Assembly: GCA_043228905.1 (NCBI GenBank)
Contig: JBHGNT010000028.1
Coordinates: forward strand, 1-64,000
Direction: 5' to 3'
DNA: 64,000 bases
Origin: Azolla caroliniana
Lineage: Eukaryota > Polypodiophyta
The notes beneath the pieces are model-generated. The model was not told the DNA's origin. It was given only the letters and a program-made list of their open reading frames with translations, and did not search any database. Made by a program: the position numbers and the translations under genes. Shown here piece after piece: positions 12,067 through 26,936 of this stretch. How positions within the stretch are numbered: the stretch's first letter is position 1; each line of letters starts with the position of its first letter.

Positions 12067-14299
12067 AATTTCTTCATGTCTCTCGACCTGAGTTTCAAAA
12101 TCTTGATTTTTTAATTCCATATCCTAGCTAGCGTTGTTAGCTTCGATTCGCATGTTTGAACACAAAAAACCGATATCACACGCACCAGATATGAACATTT
12201 TAATTTACCTACTAGCTCTTCCCAACTCACTCCTCAAATTTGGGAATTTCGTCATATCTCTCGACCTGAGTTTCAAAATCTTGATTTTTTAATTCGAGAT
12301 CATAGCTAGCGTTGTTAGCTTCGATTCGCATGTTTGAACACAAAAATCCGATATCACACTCGCCAGTTATGAACATTTTAATTTACCTACTAGCTCTTCC
12401 CAACTCACTCCTCAAATTTGCTAATTTCGTCATGTCTCTCGACATGAGTTTCAAAATCTTGATTTTTTAATTCCATATCATAGCTAGCGTTGTTAGCTTC
12501 GATTCGCATGTTTGAACACAAAAATCCGATATCACACTCGCCAGATATGAACATTTTAATTTACCTAGCAGCTCTTCCCAACTCACTCCTCAAATTTGCT
12601 AATTTCCTCATGTCTCTCGACCTGAGTTTCAAAATCTTGATTTTTTAATTCCATATCGTAGCTAGCGTTGTTAGCTTCGATTCACATGTTTGAACACAGA
12701 AATCCGATATCACACGAGCCAGGTATGATCATTTTAATTTACTCAAGGGCTCTTCTCAACTCCCTCGTCAAGGTTGCTAATTTCTTCATGTCTCTCGACC
12801 TGAGTTTCAAAATCTTGATTTTTTAATTCCATATCCTAGCTAGCGTTGTTAGCTTCGATTCGCATGTTTGAACACAAAAAACCGATATCACACGCACCAG
12901 ATATGAACATTTTAATTTACCTACTAGCTCTTCCCAACTCACTCCTCAAATTTGGGAATTTCGTCATATCTCTCGACCTGAGTTTCAAAATCTTGATTTT
13001 TTAATTCGAGATCATAGCTAGCGTTGTTAGCTTCGATTCGCATGTTTGAACACAAAAATCCGATATCACACTCGCCAGTTATGAACATTTTAATTTACTT
13101 ACTAGCTCTTCCCAACTCACTCCTCAAATTTGCTAATTTCCTCATGTCTCTCGACCTGAGTTTCAAAATCTTGATTTTTTAATTCCATATCCTAGCTAGC
13201 GTTGTTAGCTTCGATTCGCATGTTTGAACACAAAAATCCGATATCCCACTCGCCAGATATGAACATTTTAATTTACCTACTAGCTCTTCCCAACTCACTC
13301 CTCAAATTTGCTAATTTCCTCATGTCTCTCGACCTGAGTTTCAAAATCTTGATTTTCTAATTCCATATCATAGCTAGCGTTGTTAGCTTCGATTCGCATG
13401 TTTGAACACAAAAATCTGATATCACACTCGCCAGTTATGAACATTTTAATTTACCTAGTAGCTCTTCCCAACTCCCTCCTAATGTTGCTAATTTCGTCAT
13501 GTCTCTCGACGTGAGTTTCAAAATCTTGATTTTTTAATTCCATATCATATCTAGCGTTGTTAGCTTCGATTCGCATATTTGAACACAAAAATCCGATATC
13601 ACACTCGCCAGATATGAACATTTTAATTTACCTAGCAGCTCTTCCCAACTCACTCCTCATGTTGCTAATTTTGTCATTTCTCTCGACCTGAGTTTCAAAA
13701 TCTTGATTTTTTAATTCCATATCCTAGCTAGCGTTGTTAGCTTCGATTCGCATGTTTCAACACAAAAATCCGATATCACACTCGCCAGTTATGAACATTT
13801 TAATTTACCTACTAGCTCTTCCCAACTCACTCCTCAAATTTGCTAATTTCCTCATGTCTCTCGACCTGAGTTTCAAAATCTTGATTTTTTAATTCCATAT
13901 CATATCTAGCGTTGTTAGCTTCGATTCGCATATTTGAACACAAAAATCCGATATCACACTCGCCAGATATGAACATTTTAACTTACCTAGCAGCTCTTCC
14001 CAACTCACTCCTCATGTTGCTAATTTTGTCATTTCTCTCGACCTGAGTTTCAAAATCTTGATTTTTTAATTCCATATCATATCTAGCGTTGTTAGCTTCG
14101 ATTCGCATATTTGAAAACAAAAATCCGATATCACACTCGCCAGATATGAACATTTTAAGTTACCTAGCAGCTCTTCCCAACTCACTCCTCAAATTTGCTA
14201 ATTTCGTCATGTCTCTCGACATGAGTTTCAAAATCTTGATTTTTTAATTCCATATCATAGCTAGCGTTGTTAGCTTCGATTCGCATGTTTGAACACAAA

Positions 14300-16690
14300 A
14301 ATCCGATATCACACTCGCCAGTTATGAACATTTTAATTTACCTAGTAGCTCTTCCCAACTCCCTCCTAATGTTGCTAATTTCGTCATGTCTCTCGACCTG
14401 AGTTTCAAAATCTTGATTTTTTAATTCGAGATCATAGCTAGCGTTGTTAGCTTCGATTCGCATGTTTGAACACAGAAATCCGATATCACACTCGCCAGAT
14501 ATGAACATTTTAATTTACCTAGCAGCTCTTCCCAACTCACTCCTCAAATTTGCTAATTTCGTCTTGTCTCTCGACATGAGTTTCAAAATCTTGATTTTTT
14601 AATTCCATATCATAGCTCGCGTTGTTAGTTTCGATTCGCATGTTTGAACACAAAAATCCGATATAACACTCGCCAGATATAAACATTTTAATTTACCTAG
14701 CAGCTCTTCCCAACTCACTCCTCAAATTTGCTAATTTCGTCATGTCTCTCGACATGAGTTTCAAAATGTTGATTTTTTAATTCCATAGCATAGCTAGCGT
14801 TGTTAGCTTCGATTCGCATGTTTGAACACAAAAAACCGATATCACACTCGCCAGATATGAACATTTTAATTTACCTACTAGCTCTTCCCAACTCACTCCT
14901 CAAATTTGCTAATTTCCTCATGTCTCTCGACCTGAGTTTCAAAATCTTGATTTTTTAATTCCATATCATATCTAGCGTTGTTAGCTTCGATTCGCATATT
15001 TAAACACAAAAATCCGATATCACACTCGCCAGATATGAACATTTTAACTTACCTAGCAGCTCTTCCCAACTCACTCCTCATGTTGCTAATTTTGTCATTT
15101 CTCTCGACCTGAGTTTCAAAATCTTGATTTTTTAATTCCATATCATATCTAGCGTTGTTAGCTTCGATTCGCATATTTGAACACAAAAATCCGATATCAC
15201 ACTCGCCAGATATGAACATTTTAAGTTACCTAGCAGCTCTTCCCAACTCACTCCTCAAATTTGCTAATTTCGTCATGTCTCTCGACATGAGTTTCAAAAT
15301 CTTGATTTTTTAATTCCATATCATAGCTAGCGTTGTTAGCTTCGATTCGCATGTTTGAACACAAAAATCCGATATCACACTCGCCAGATATGAACATTTT
15401 AATTTACCTAGTAGCTCTTCCCAACTCCCTCCTAATGTTGCTAATTTCGTCATGTCTCTCGACGTGAGTTTCAAAATCTTGATTTTTTAATTCCATATCA
15501 TATCTAGCGTTGTTAGCTTCGATTCGCATATTTGAACACAAAAATCCGATATCACACTCGCCAGATATGAACATTTTAATTTACCTAGCAGCTCTTCCCA
15601 ACTCACTCCTCAAATTTGCTAATTTCGTCATGTCTCTCGACCTGAGTTTCAAAATCTTGATTTTTTAATTCCATATCATATCTAGCGTTGTTAGGTTCGA
15701 TTCGCATGTTTGAACACAAAAATCCGATATCACACTCGCCAGTTATGAACATTTTAATTTACCTAGTAGCTCTTCCCAACTCCCTCCTCAAATTTGGGAA
15801 TTTCGTCATGTCTCTCGACCTGAGTTTGAAAATCTTGATTTTTTAATTCCATATCGTAACTAGCGTTGTTAGCTTCGATTTACATGTTTGAACACAAAAA
15901 TCCGATATCACACGAGCCAGGTATGAACATTTTAATTTACCTAGTAGCTCTTCCCAACTCACTCCTCAAATTTGGTAATTTCGTCATATCTCTCGACCTG
16001 AGTTTCAAAATCTTGATTTTTTAATTCCATATCGTAGCTAGCGTTGTTAGCTTCGATTCACATGTTTGAACACAAAAATCCGATATCACACGAGCCAGGT
16101 ATGATCATTTTAATTTACTCAAGGGCTCTTCTCAACTCCCTCGTCAAGGTTGCTAATTTCCTCATGTCTCTCGACCTGAGTTTCAAAATCTTGATTTTTT
16201 AATTCCATATCATAGCTAGCGTTGTTAGCTTCGATTCGCATGTTTGAACACAAAAAACCGATATCACACTCACCAGATATGAACATTTTAATTTACCTAC
16301 TAGCTCTTCCCAACTCACTCCTCAAATTTGGGAATTTCGTCATATCTCTCGACCTGAGTTTCAAAATCTTGATTTTTTAATTCGAGATCATAGCTAGCGT
16401 TGTTAGCTTCGATTCGCATATTTGAACACAAAAATCCGATATCACACTCGCCAGATATGAACATTTTAATTTACCTACTAGCTCTTCCCAACTCACTCCT
16501 CAAATTTGCTAATTTCGTCATGTCTCTCGACATGAGTTTCAAAATCTTGATTTTTTAATTCCATATCATAGCTAGCGTTGTTAGCTTCGATTCGCATGTT
16601 TGAACACAAAAATCCGATATCACACTCGCCAGATATGAACATTTTAATTTACCTAGCAGCTCTTCCCAACTCACTCCTCAAATTTGCTAA
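14300..16690 (+). repeat. 8887-bp displaced duplication, distal copy
   Basis: Shares rare variants with the block at about 23.2-25.6 kb at a constant offset of 8887 bp (50 monomers): TTAATTCGAG (ATTCGAG at 14424 and 23311), GTCTTGTCTC (14561 and 23448), GCTCGCG (CTCGCG at 14616 and 23503) and TTAGGTTCG (15691 and 24578). The GTCTTG variant appears only at these two places as far as I can see. Confidence 0.8.
15691..16154 (+). repeat. Divergent-monomer cassette, copy 3, truncated
   Basis: TTAGGTTCG at 15691 and the first divergent monomer at 16119 (+428) are present. The second divergent monomer expected near 16831 is missing; ordinary CTACTAGCTC sequence lies there. The copy therefore breaks away from the others between about 16690 and 16830. 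Confidence 0.8.
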
Positions 16691-19600
16691 TTTCGTCATG
16701 TCTCTCGACCTGAGTTTCAAAATCTTGATTTTTTAATTCCATATCCTAGCTAGCGTTGTTAGCTTCGATTCGCATGTTTGAACACAAAAATCCGATATCC
16801 CACTCGCCAGATATGAACATTTTAATTTACCTACTAGCTCTTCCCAACTCACTCCTCAAATTTGCTAATTTCCTCATGTCTCTCGACCTGAGTTTCAAAA
16901 TCTTGATTTTTTAATTCGAGATCATAGCTAGCGTTGTTAGCTTCGATTCGCATGTTTGAACACAAAAATCCGATATCACACTCGCCAGATATGAACATTT
17001 TAATTTACCTAGCAGCTCTTCCCAACTCACTCCTCAAATTTGCTAATTTCGTCATGTCTCTCGACCTGAGTTTCAAAATCTTGATTTTTTAATTCCATAT
17101 CATAGCTAGCGTTGTTAGCTTCGATTCGCATGTTTGAACAAAAAAATCCGATATCACACTCGCCAGTTATGAACATTTTAATTTACCTAGTAGCTCTTCC
17201 CAACTCCCTCCTAATGTTGCTAATTTCGTCATGTCTCTCGACGTGAGTTTCAAAATCTTGATTTTTTAATTCCATATCATATCTAGCGTTGTTAGCTTCG
17301 ATTCGCATATTTGAACACAAAAATCCGATATCACACTCGCCAGATATGAACATTTTAATTTACCTAGCAGCTCTTCCCAACTCACTCCTCAAATTTGCTA
17401 ATTTCGTCATGTCTCTCGACATGAGTTTCAAAATGTTAATTTTTTAATTCCATAGCATAGCTAGCGTTGTTAGCTTCGATTCGCATGTTTGAACACAAAA
17501 ATCCGATATTACACTCGCCAGATATGAACATTTTAATTTACCTAGCAGCTCTTCCCAACTCACTCCTCAAATTTGCTAATTTCGTCATGTCTCTCGACCT
17601 GAGTTTCAAAATCTTGATTTTTTAATTCCATATCCTAGCTAGCGTTGTTAGCTTCGATTCGCATGTTTGAAGACAAAAATCCGATATCCCACTCGCCAGA
17701 TATGAACATTTTAATTTACCTACTAGCTCTTCCCAACTCACTCCTCAAATTTGCTAATTTCCTCATGTCTCTCGACATGAGTTTCAAAATCTTGATTTTT
17801 TAATTCCATATCCTAGCTAGCGTTGTTAGCTTCGATTCGCATGTTTGAACACAAAAATCCGATATCCCACTCGCCAGATATGAACATTTTAATTTACCTA
17901 CTAGCTCTTCCCAACTCACTCCTCAAATTTGCTAATTTCGTCATGTCTCTCGACATGAGTTTCAAAATCTTGATTTTTTAATTCCATATCATAGCTAGCG
18001 TTGTTAGCTTCGATTCGCATGTTTGAACACAAAAATCCGATATCACACTCGCCAGTTATGAACATTTTAATTTACCTAGTAGCTCTTCCCAACTCCCTCC
18101 TAATGTTGCTAATTTCGTCATGTCTCTCGACCTGAGTTTCAAAATCTTGATTTTTTAATTGCATATCATAGCTAGCGTTGTTAGCTTCGATTCGCATGTT
18201 TGAACACAAAAATCCGATATCACACTCGCCAGTTATGAACATTTTAATTTACCTAGTAGCTCTTCCCAACTCCCTCCTAATGTTGCTAATTTCGTCATGT
18301 CTCTTGACCTGAGTTTCAAAATCTTGATTTTTTAATTCGAGATCATAGCTAGCGTTGTTAGCTTCGATTCGCATGTTTGAACACAGAAATCCGATATCAC
18401 ACTCGCCAGATATGAACATTTTAATTTACCTAGCAGCTCTTCCCAACTCACTCCTCAAATTTGCTAATTTCGTCATGTCTCTCGACCTGAGTTTCAAAAT
18501 CTTGATTTTTTAATTCCATATCCTAGCTAGCGTTGTTAGCTTCGATTCGCATGTTTGAACACAAAAATCCGATATCCCACTCGCCAGATATGAACATTTT
18601 AATTTACCTACTAGCTCTTCCCAACTCACTCCTCAAATTTGCTAATTTCCTCATGTCTCTCGACCTGAGTTTCAAAATCTTGATTTTTTAATTCCATATC
18701 ATAGCTAGCGTTGTTAGCTTCGATTCGCATGTTTGAACACAAAAATCCGATATCCCACTCGCCAGATATGAACATTTTAATTTACCTACTAGCTCTTCCC
18801 AACTCACTCCTCAAATTTGCTAATTTCGTCATGTCTCTCGACATGAGTTTCAAAATCTTGATTTTTTAATTCCATATCATAGCTAGCGTTGTTAGCTTCG
18901 ATTCGCATGTTTGAACACAAAAATCCGATATCACACTCGCCAGTTATGAACATTTTAATTTACCTAGTAGCTCTTCTCAACTCCCTCCTAATGTTGCTAA
19001 TTTCGTCATGTCTCTCGACCTGAGTTTCAAAATCTTGATTTTTTAATTGCATATCATAGCTAGCGTTGTTAGCTTCGATTCGCATGTTTGAACACAAAAA
19101 TCCGATATCACACTCGCCAGTTATGAACATTTTAATTTACCTAGTAGCTCTTCCCAACTCCCTCCTAATGTTGCTAATTTCGTCATGTCTCTCGACATGA
19201 GTTTCAAAATGTTGATTTTTTAATTCCATAGCATAGCTAGCGTTGTTAGCTTCGATTCGCATGTTTGAACACAAAAAACCGATATCACACTCGCCAGATA
19301 TGAACATTTTAATTTACCTACTAGCTCTTCCCAACTCACTCCTCAAATTTGCTAATTTCCTCATGTCTCTCGACCTGAGTTTCAAAATCTTGATTTTTTA
19401 ACTCCATATCATATCTAGCGTTGTTAGCTTCGATTCGCATATTTGAACACAAAAATCCGATATCACACTCGCCAGATATGAACATTTTAACTTACCTAGC
19501 AGCTCTTCCCAACTCACTCCTCATGTTGCTAATTTCCTCATGTCTCTCGACCTGAGTTTCAAAATCTTGATTTTTTAATTCCATATCATAGCTAGCGTTG

Positions 19601-22600
19601 TTAGCTTCGATTCGCATGTTTGAACACAAAAATCCGATATCACACTCGCCAGTTATGAACATTTTAATTTACCTAGTAGCTCTTCCCAACTCCCTCCTAA
19701 TGTTGCTAATTTCGTCATGTCTCTCGACGTGAGTTTCAAAATCTTGATTTTTTAATTCCATATCATATCTAGCGTTGTTAGCTTCGATTCGCATATTTGA
19801 ACACAAAAATCCGATATCACACTCGCCAGATATGAACATTTTAATTTACCTAGCAGCTCTTCCCAACTCACTCCTCAAATTTGCTAATTTCGTCATGTCT
19901 CTCGACATGAGTTTCAAAATGTTAATTTTTTAATTCCATAGCATAGCTAGCGTTGTTAGCTTCGATACGCATGTTTGAACACAAAAATCCGATATCACAC
20001 TCGCCAGTTATGAACATTTTAATTTACCTAGTAGCTCTTCCAAACTCCCTCCTAATGTTGCTAATTTCGTCATGTCTCTCGACCTGAGTTTCAAAATCTT
20101 GATTTTTTAATTCGAGATCATAGCTAGCGTTGTTAGCTTCGATTCGCATGTTTGAACACAGAAATCCGATATCACACTCGCCAGATATGAACATTTTAAT
20201 TTACCTACTAGCTCTTCCCAACTCACTCCTCAAATTTGCTAATTTCCTCATGTCTCTCGACCTGAGTTTCAAAACCTTGATTTTTTAATTCCATGTCATA
20301 GCTAGCGTTGTTAGCTTCGATTCGCATGTTTGAACACAAAAATCCGATATCACACTCGCCAGATATGAACATTTTAATTTACCTAGCAGCTCTTCCCAAC
20401 TCACTCCTCAAATTTGCTAATTTCGTCATGTCTCTCGACATGAGTTTCAAAATGTTAATTTTTTAATTCCATAGCATAGCTAGCGTTGTTAGCTTCGATT
20501 CGCATGTTTGAACACAAAAATCCGATATCACACTCGCCAGATATGAACATTTTAATTTACCTAGCAGCTCTTCCCAACTCACTCCTCAAATTTGCTAATT
20601 TCGTCATGTCTCTCGACCTGAGTTTCAAAATCTTGATTTTTTAATTCCATATCCTAGCTAGCGTTGTTAGCTTCGATTCGCATGTTTGAACACAAAAATC
20701 CGATATCCCACTCGCCAGATATGAACATTTTAATTTACCTACTAGCTCTTCCCAACTCACTCCTCAAATTTGCTAATTTCCTCATGTCTCTCGACCTGAG
20801 TTTCAAAATCTTGATTTTTTAATTCGAGATCATAGCTAGCGTTGTTAGCTTCGATTCGCATGTTTGAACACAAAAATCCGATATCACACTCGCCAGATAT
20901 GAACATTTTAATTTACCTAGCAGCTCTTCCCAACTCACTCCTCAAATTTGCTAATTTCGTCATGTCTCTCGACCTGAGTTTCAAAATCTTGATTTTTTAA
21001 TTCCATATCCTAGCTAGCGTTGTTAGCTTCGATTCGCATGTTTGAACACAAAAATCCGATATCCCACTCGCCAGATATGAACATTTTAATTTACCTACTA
21101 GCTCTTCCCAACTCACTCCTCAAATTTGCTAATTTCCTCATGTCTCTCGACCTGAGTTTCAAAATCTTGATTTTTTAATTCCATATCCTAGCTAGCGTTG
21201 TTAGCTTCGATTCGCATGTTTGAACACAAAAATCCGATATCCCACTCGCCAGATATGAACATTTTAATTTACCTACTAGCTCTTCCCAACTCACTCCTCA
21301 AATTTGCTAATTTCGTCATGTCTCTCGACATGAGTTTCAAAATCTTGATTTTTTAATTCCATATCATAGCTAGCGTTGTTAGCTTCGATTCGCATGTTTG
21401 AACACAAAAATCCGATATCCCACTCGCCAGATATGAACATTTTAATTTACCTACTAGCTCTTCCCAACTCACTCCTCAAATTTGCTAATTTCGTCATGTC
21501 TCTCGACCTGAGTTTCAAAATCTTGATTTTTTAATTCCATATCCTAGCTAGCGTTGTTAGCTTCGATTCGCATGTTTGAACACAAAAATCCGATATCCCA
21601 CTCGCCAGATATGAACATTTTAATTTACCTACTAGCTCTTCCCAACTCACTCCTCAAATTTGCTAATTTCCTCATGTCTCTCGACCTGAGTTTCAAAATC
21701 TTGATTTTTTAATTCCATATCCTAGCTAGCGTTGTTAGCTTCGATTCGCATGTTTGAACACAAAAATCCGATATCCCACTCGCCAGATATGAACATTTTA
21801 ATTTACCTACTAGCTCTTCCCAACTCACTCCTCAAATTTGCTAATTTCCTCATGTCTCTCGACATGAGTTTCAAAATCTTGATTTTTTAATTCCATATCA
21901 TAGCTAGCGTTGTTAGCTTCGATTCGCATGTTTGAACACAAAAATCCGATATCACACTCGCCAGATATGAACATTTTAATTTACCTAGCAGCTCTTCCCA
22001 ACTCACTCCTCAAATTTGCTAATTTCCTCATGTCTCTCGACCTGAGTTTCAAAATCTTGATTTTTTAATTGCATAGCATAGCTAGCGTTGTTAGCTTCGA
22101 TTCGCATGTTTGAACACAAAAATCCGATATCACACTCGCCAGATATGAACATTTTAATTTACCTAGCAGCTCTTCCCAACTCACTCCTCAAATTTGCTAA
22201 TTTCGTCATGTCTCTCGACATGAGTTTCAAAATGTTAATTTTTTAATTCCATAGCATAGCTAGCGTTGTTAGCTTCGATTCGCATGTTTGAACACAAAAA
22301 TCCGATATCACACTCGCCAGATATGAACATTTTAATTTACCTAGCAGCTCTTCCCAACTCACTCCTCAAATTTGCTAATTTCGTCATGTCTCTCGACCTG
22401 AGTTTCAAAATCTTATTTTTTAATTCCATATCCTAGCTAGCGTTGTTAGCTTCGATTCGCATGTTTGAACACAAAAATCCGATATCCCACTCGCCAGATA
22501 TGAACATTTTAATTTACCTACTAGCTCTTCCCAACTCACTCCTCAAATTTGCTAATTTCCTCATGTCTCTCGACCTGAGTTTCAAAATCTTGATTTTTTA

Positions 22601-23186
22601 ATTCGAGATCATAGCTAGCGTTGTTAGCTTCGATTCGCATGTTTGAACACAAAAATCCGATATCACACTCGCCAGATATGAACATTTTAATTTACCTAGC
22701 AGCTCTTCCCAACTCACTCCTCAAATTTGCTAATTTCGTCATGTCTCTCGACCTGAGTTTCAAAATCTTGATTTTTTAATTCCATATCCTAGCTAGCGTT
22801 GTTAGCTTCGATTCGCATGTTTGAACACAAAAATCCGATATCCCACTCGCCAGATATGAACATTTTAATTTACCTACTAGCTCTTCCCAACTCACTCCTC
22901 AAATTTGCTAATTTCCTCATGTCTCTCGACCTGAGTTTCAAAATCTTGATTTTTTAATTCCATATCCTAGCTAGCGTTGTTAGCTTCGATACGCATGTTT
23001 GAACACAAAAATCCGATATCACACGAGCCAGGTATGAACATTTTAATTTACCTAGTAGCTCTTCCCAACTCCCTCCTAATGTTGCTAATTTCGTCATGTC
23101 TCTCGACCTGAGTTTCAAAATCTTGATTTTTTAATTGCATATCATAGCTAGCGTTGTTAGCTTCGATTCGCATGTTTGAACACAAA

Positions 23187-25577
23187 AATCCGATATCACA
23201 CTCGCCAGTTATGAACATTTTAATTTACCTACTAGCTCTTCCCAACTCCCTCCTAATGTTGCTAGTTTCGTCATGTCTCTCGACCTGAGTTTCAAAATCT
23301 TGATTTTTTAATTCGAGATCATAGCTAGCGTTGTTAGCTTCGATTCGCATGTTTGAACACAGAAATCCGATATCACACTCGCCAGATATGAACATTTTAA
23401 TTTACCTAGCAGCTCTTCCCAACTCACTCCTCAAATTTGCTAATTTCGTCTTGTCTCTCGACATGAGTTTCAAAATCTTGATTTTTTAATTCCATATCAT
23501 AGCTCGCGTTGTTAGCTTCGATTCGCATGTTTGAACACAAAAATCCGATATAACACTCGCCAGATATAAACATTTTAATTTACCTAGCAGCTCTTCCCAA
23601 CTCACTCCTCAAATTTGCTAATTTCGTCATGTCTCTCGACATGAGTTTCAAAATGTTGATTTTTTAATTCCATAGCATAGCTAGCGTTGTTAGCTTCGAT
23701 TCGCATGTTTGAACACAAAAAACCGATATCACACTCGCCAGATATGAACATTTTAATTTACCTACTAGCTCTTCCCAACTCACTCCTCAAATTTGCTAAT
23801 TTCCTCATGTCTCTCGACCTGAGTTTCAAAATCTTGATTTTTTAATTCCATATCATATATAGCGTTGTTAGCTTCGATTCGCATATTTGAACACAAAAAT
23901 CCGATATCACACTCGCCAGATATGAACATTTTAACTTACCTAGCAGCTCTTCCCAACTCACTCCTCATGTTGCTAATTTTGTCATTTCTCTCGACCTGAG
24001 TTTCAAAATCTTGATTTTTTAATTCCATATCATATCTAGCGTTGTTAGCTTCGATTCGCATATTTGAACACAAAAATCCGATATCACACTCGCCAGATAT
24101 GAACATTTTAAGTTACCTAGCAGCTCTTCCCAACTCACTCCTCAAATTTGCTAATTTCGTCATGTCTCTCGACATGAGTTTCAAAATCTTGATTTTTTAA
24201 TTCCATATCATAGCTAGCGTTGTTAGCTTCGATTCGCATGTTTGAACACAAAAATCCGATATCACACTCGCCAGATATGAACATTTTAATTTACCTAGTA
24301 GCTCTTCCCAACTCCCTCCTAATGTTGCTAATTTCGTCATGTCTCTCGACGTGAGTTTCAAAATCTTGATTTTTTAATTCCATATCATATCTAGCGTTGT
24401 TAGCTTCGATTCGCATATTTGAACACAAAAATCCGATATCACACTCGCCAGATATGAACATTTTAATTTACCTAGCAGCTCTTCCCAACTCACTCCTCAA
24501 ATTTGCTAATTTCGTCATGTCTCTCGACCTGAGTTTCAAAATCTTGATTTTTTAATTCCATATCATATCTAGCGTTGTTAGGTTCGATTCGCATGTTTGA
24601 ACACAAAAATCCGATATCACACTCGCCAGTTATGAACATTTTAATTTACCTAGTAGCTCTTCCCAACTCCCTCCTCAAATTTGGGAATTTCGTCATGTCT
24701 CTCGACCTGAGTTTCAAAATCTTGATTTTTTAATTCCATATCGTAACTAGCGTTGTTAGCTTCGATTTACATGTTTGAACACAAAAATCCGATATCACAC
24801 GAGCCAGGTATGAACATTTTAATTTACCTAGTAGCTCTTCCCAACTCACTCCTCAAATTTGGTAATTTCGTCATATCTCTCGACCTGAGTTTCAAAATCT
24901 TGATTTTTTAATTCCATATCGTAGCTAGCGTTGTTAGCTTCGATTCACATGTTTGAACACAAAAATCCGATATCACACGAGCCAGGTATGATCATTTTAA
25001 TTTACTCAAGGGCTCTTCTCAACTCCCTCGTCAAGGTTGCTAATTTCCTCATGTCTCTCGACCTGAGTTTCAAAATCTTGATTTTTTAATTCCATATCAT
25101 AGCTAGCGTTGTTAGCTTCGATTCGCATGTTTGAACACAAAAAACCGATATCACACTCACCAGATATGAACATTTTAATTTACCTACTAGCTCTTCCCAA
25201 CTCACTCCTCAAATTTGGGAATTTCGTCATATCTCTCGACCTGAGTTTCAAAATCTTGATTTTTTAATTGCATATCATAGCTAGCGTTGTTAGCTTCGAT
25301 TCGCATATTTGAACACAAAAATCCGATATCACACTCGCCAGATATGAACATTTTAATTTACCTACTAGCTCTTACCAACTCACTCCTCAAATTTGCTAAT
25401 TTCGTCATGTCTCTCGACATGAGTTTCAAAATCTTGATTTTTTAATTCCATATCATAGCTAGCGTTGTTAGCTTCGATTCGCATGTTTGAACACAAAAAT
25501 CCGATATCACACTCGCCAGATATGAACATTTTAATTTACCTAGCAGCTCTTCCCAACTCACTCCTCAAATTTGCTAA
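23187..25577 (+). repeat. 8887-bp displaced duplication, proximal copy
   Basis: The partner of 14300-16690, overlapping the first copy of the 3202-bp duplication. Part of the block (GCTCGCG, GATATAACAC and GATATAAAC markers) also occurs at 7681-7760. The match ends near 25580, where this copy goes on into the second divergent monomer and the distal one does not. Confidence 0.75.
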
Positions 25578-26936
25578 TTTCCTCATGTCTCTCGACCTGA
25601 GTTTCAAAATCTTGATTTTTTAATTCCATATCGTAGCTAGCGTTGTTAGCTTCGATTCACATGTTTGAACACAGAAATCCGATATCACACGAGCCAGGTA
25701 TGATCATTTTAATTTACTCAAGGGCTCTTCTCAACTCCCTCGTCAAGGTTGCTAATTTCTTCATGTCTCTCGACCTGAGTTTCAAAATCTTGATTTTTTA
25801 ATTCCATATCCTAGCTAGCGTTGTTAGCTTCGATTCGCATGTTTGAACACAAAAAACCGATATCACACGCACCAGATATGAACATTTTAATTTACCTACT
25901 AGCTCTTCCCAACTCACTCCTCAAATTTGGGAATTTCGTCATATCTCTCGACCTGAGTTTCAAAATCTTGATTTTTTAATTCGAGATCATAGCTAGCGTT
26001 GTTAGCTTCGATTCGCATGTTTGAACACAAAAATCCGATATCACACTCGCCAGATATGAACATTTTAATTTACCTACTAGCTCTTCCCAACTCACTCCTC
26101 AAATTTGCTAATTTCGTCATGTCTCTCGACATGAGTTTCAAAATCTTGATTTTTTAATTCCATATCATAGCTAGCGTTGTTAGCTTCGATTCGCATGTTT
26201 GAACACAAAAATCCGATATCACACTCGCCAGATATGAACATTTTAATTTACCTAGCAGCTCTTCCCAACTCACTCCTCAAATTTGCTAATTTCGTCATGT
26301 CTCTCGACATGAGTTTCAAAATGTTGATTTTTTAATTCCATATCATAGCTAGCGTTGTTAGCTTCGATTCGCATGTTTGAACACAATAATCCGATATCCC
26401 ACTCGCCAGATATGAACATTTTAATTTACCTACTAGCTCTTCCCAACTCACTCCTCAAATTTGCTAATTTCCTCATGTCTCTCGACCTGAGTTTCAAAAT
26501 CTTGATTTTTTAATTGCATAGCATAGCTAGCGTTGTTAGCTTCGATTCGCATGTTTGAAGACAAAAATCCGATATCACACTCGCCAGATATGAACATTTT
26601 AATTTACCTACTAGCTCTTCCCAACTCACTCCTCAAATTTGCTAATTTCGTCATGTCTCTCGACCTGAGTTTCAAAATCTTGATTTTTTAATTCGAGATC
26701 ATAGCTAGCGTTGTTAGCTTCGATTCGCATGTTTGAACACAAAAATCCGATATCACACTCGCCAGATATGAACATTTTAATTTACCTAGCAGCTCTTCCC
26801 AACTCACTCCTCAAATTTGCTAATTTCGTCATGTCTCTCGACCTGAGTTTCAAAATCTTGATTTTTTAATTCCATATCCTAGCTAGCGTTGTTAGCTTCG
26901 ATTCGCATGTTTGAACACAAAAATCCGATATCCCAC
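23735..26936 (+). repeat. 3202-bp tandem duplication, first copy
   Basis: Eighteen monomers that are repeated directly downstream. Rare variants recur at exactly +3202 bp: TATATAGCG (23859 and 27061), TTAGGTTCG (24578, 27780), TCAAGGG (25006, 28208), GCTCTTACC (near 25369, 28571) and ACACAATAAT (26381, 29583). I noticed only one difference, A at 23885 against G at 27087. Upstream of about 23735 the two diverge (GATATCAC against GATATCCC). Confidence 0.85.
24578..25753 (+). repeat. Divergent-monomer cassette, copy 4
   Basis: TTAGGTTCG at 24578, divergent monomers at 25006 and 25718. It is 8887 bp (50 monomers) after copy 3 and lies in the first copy of the 3202-bp duplication. It has TTAATTGCATATC near 25266 where the other copies outside this duplication have TTAATTCGAG. 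Confidence 0.85.
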
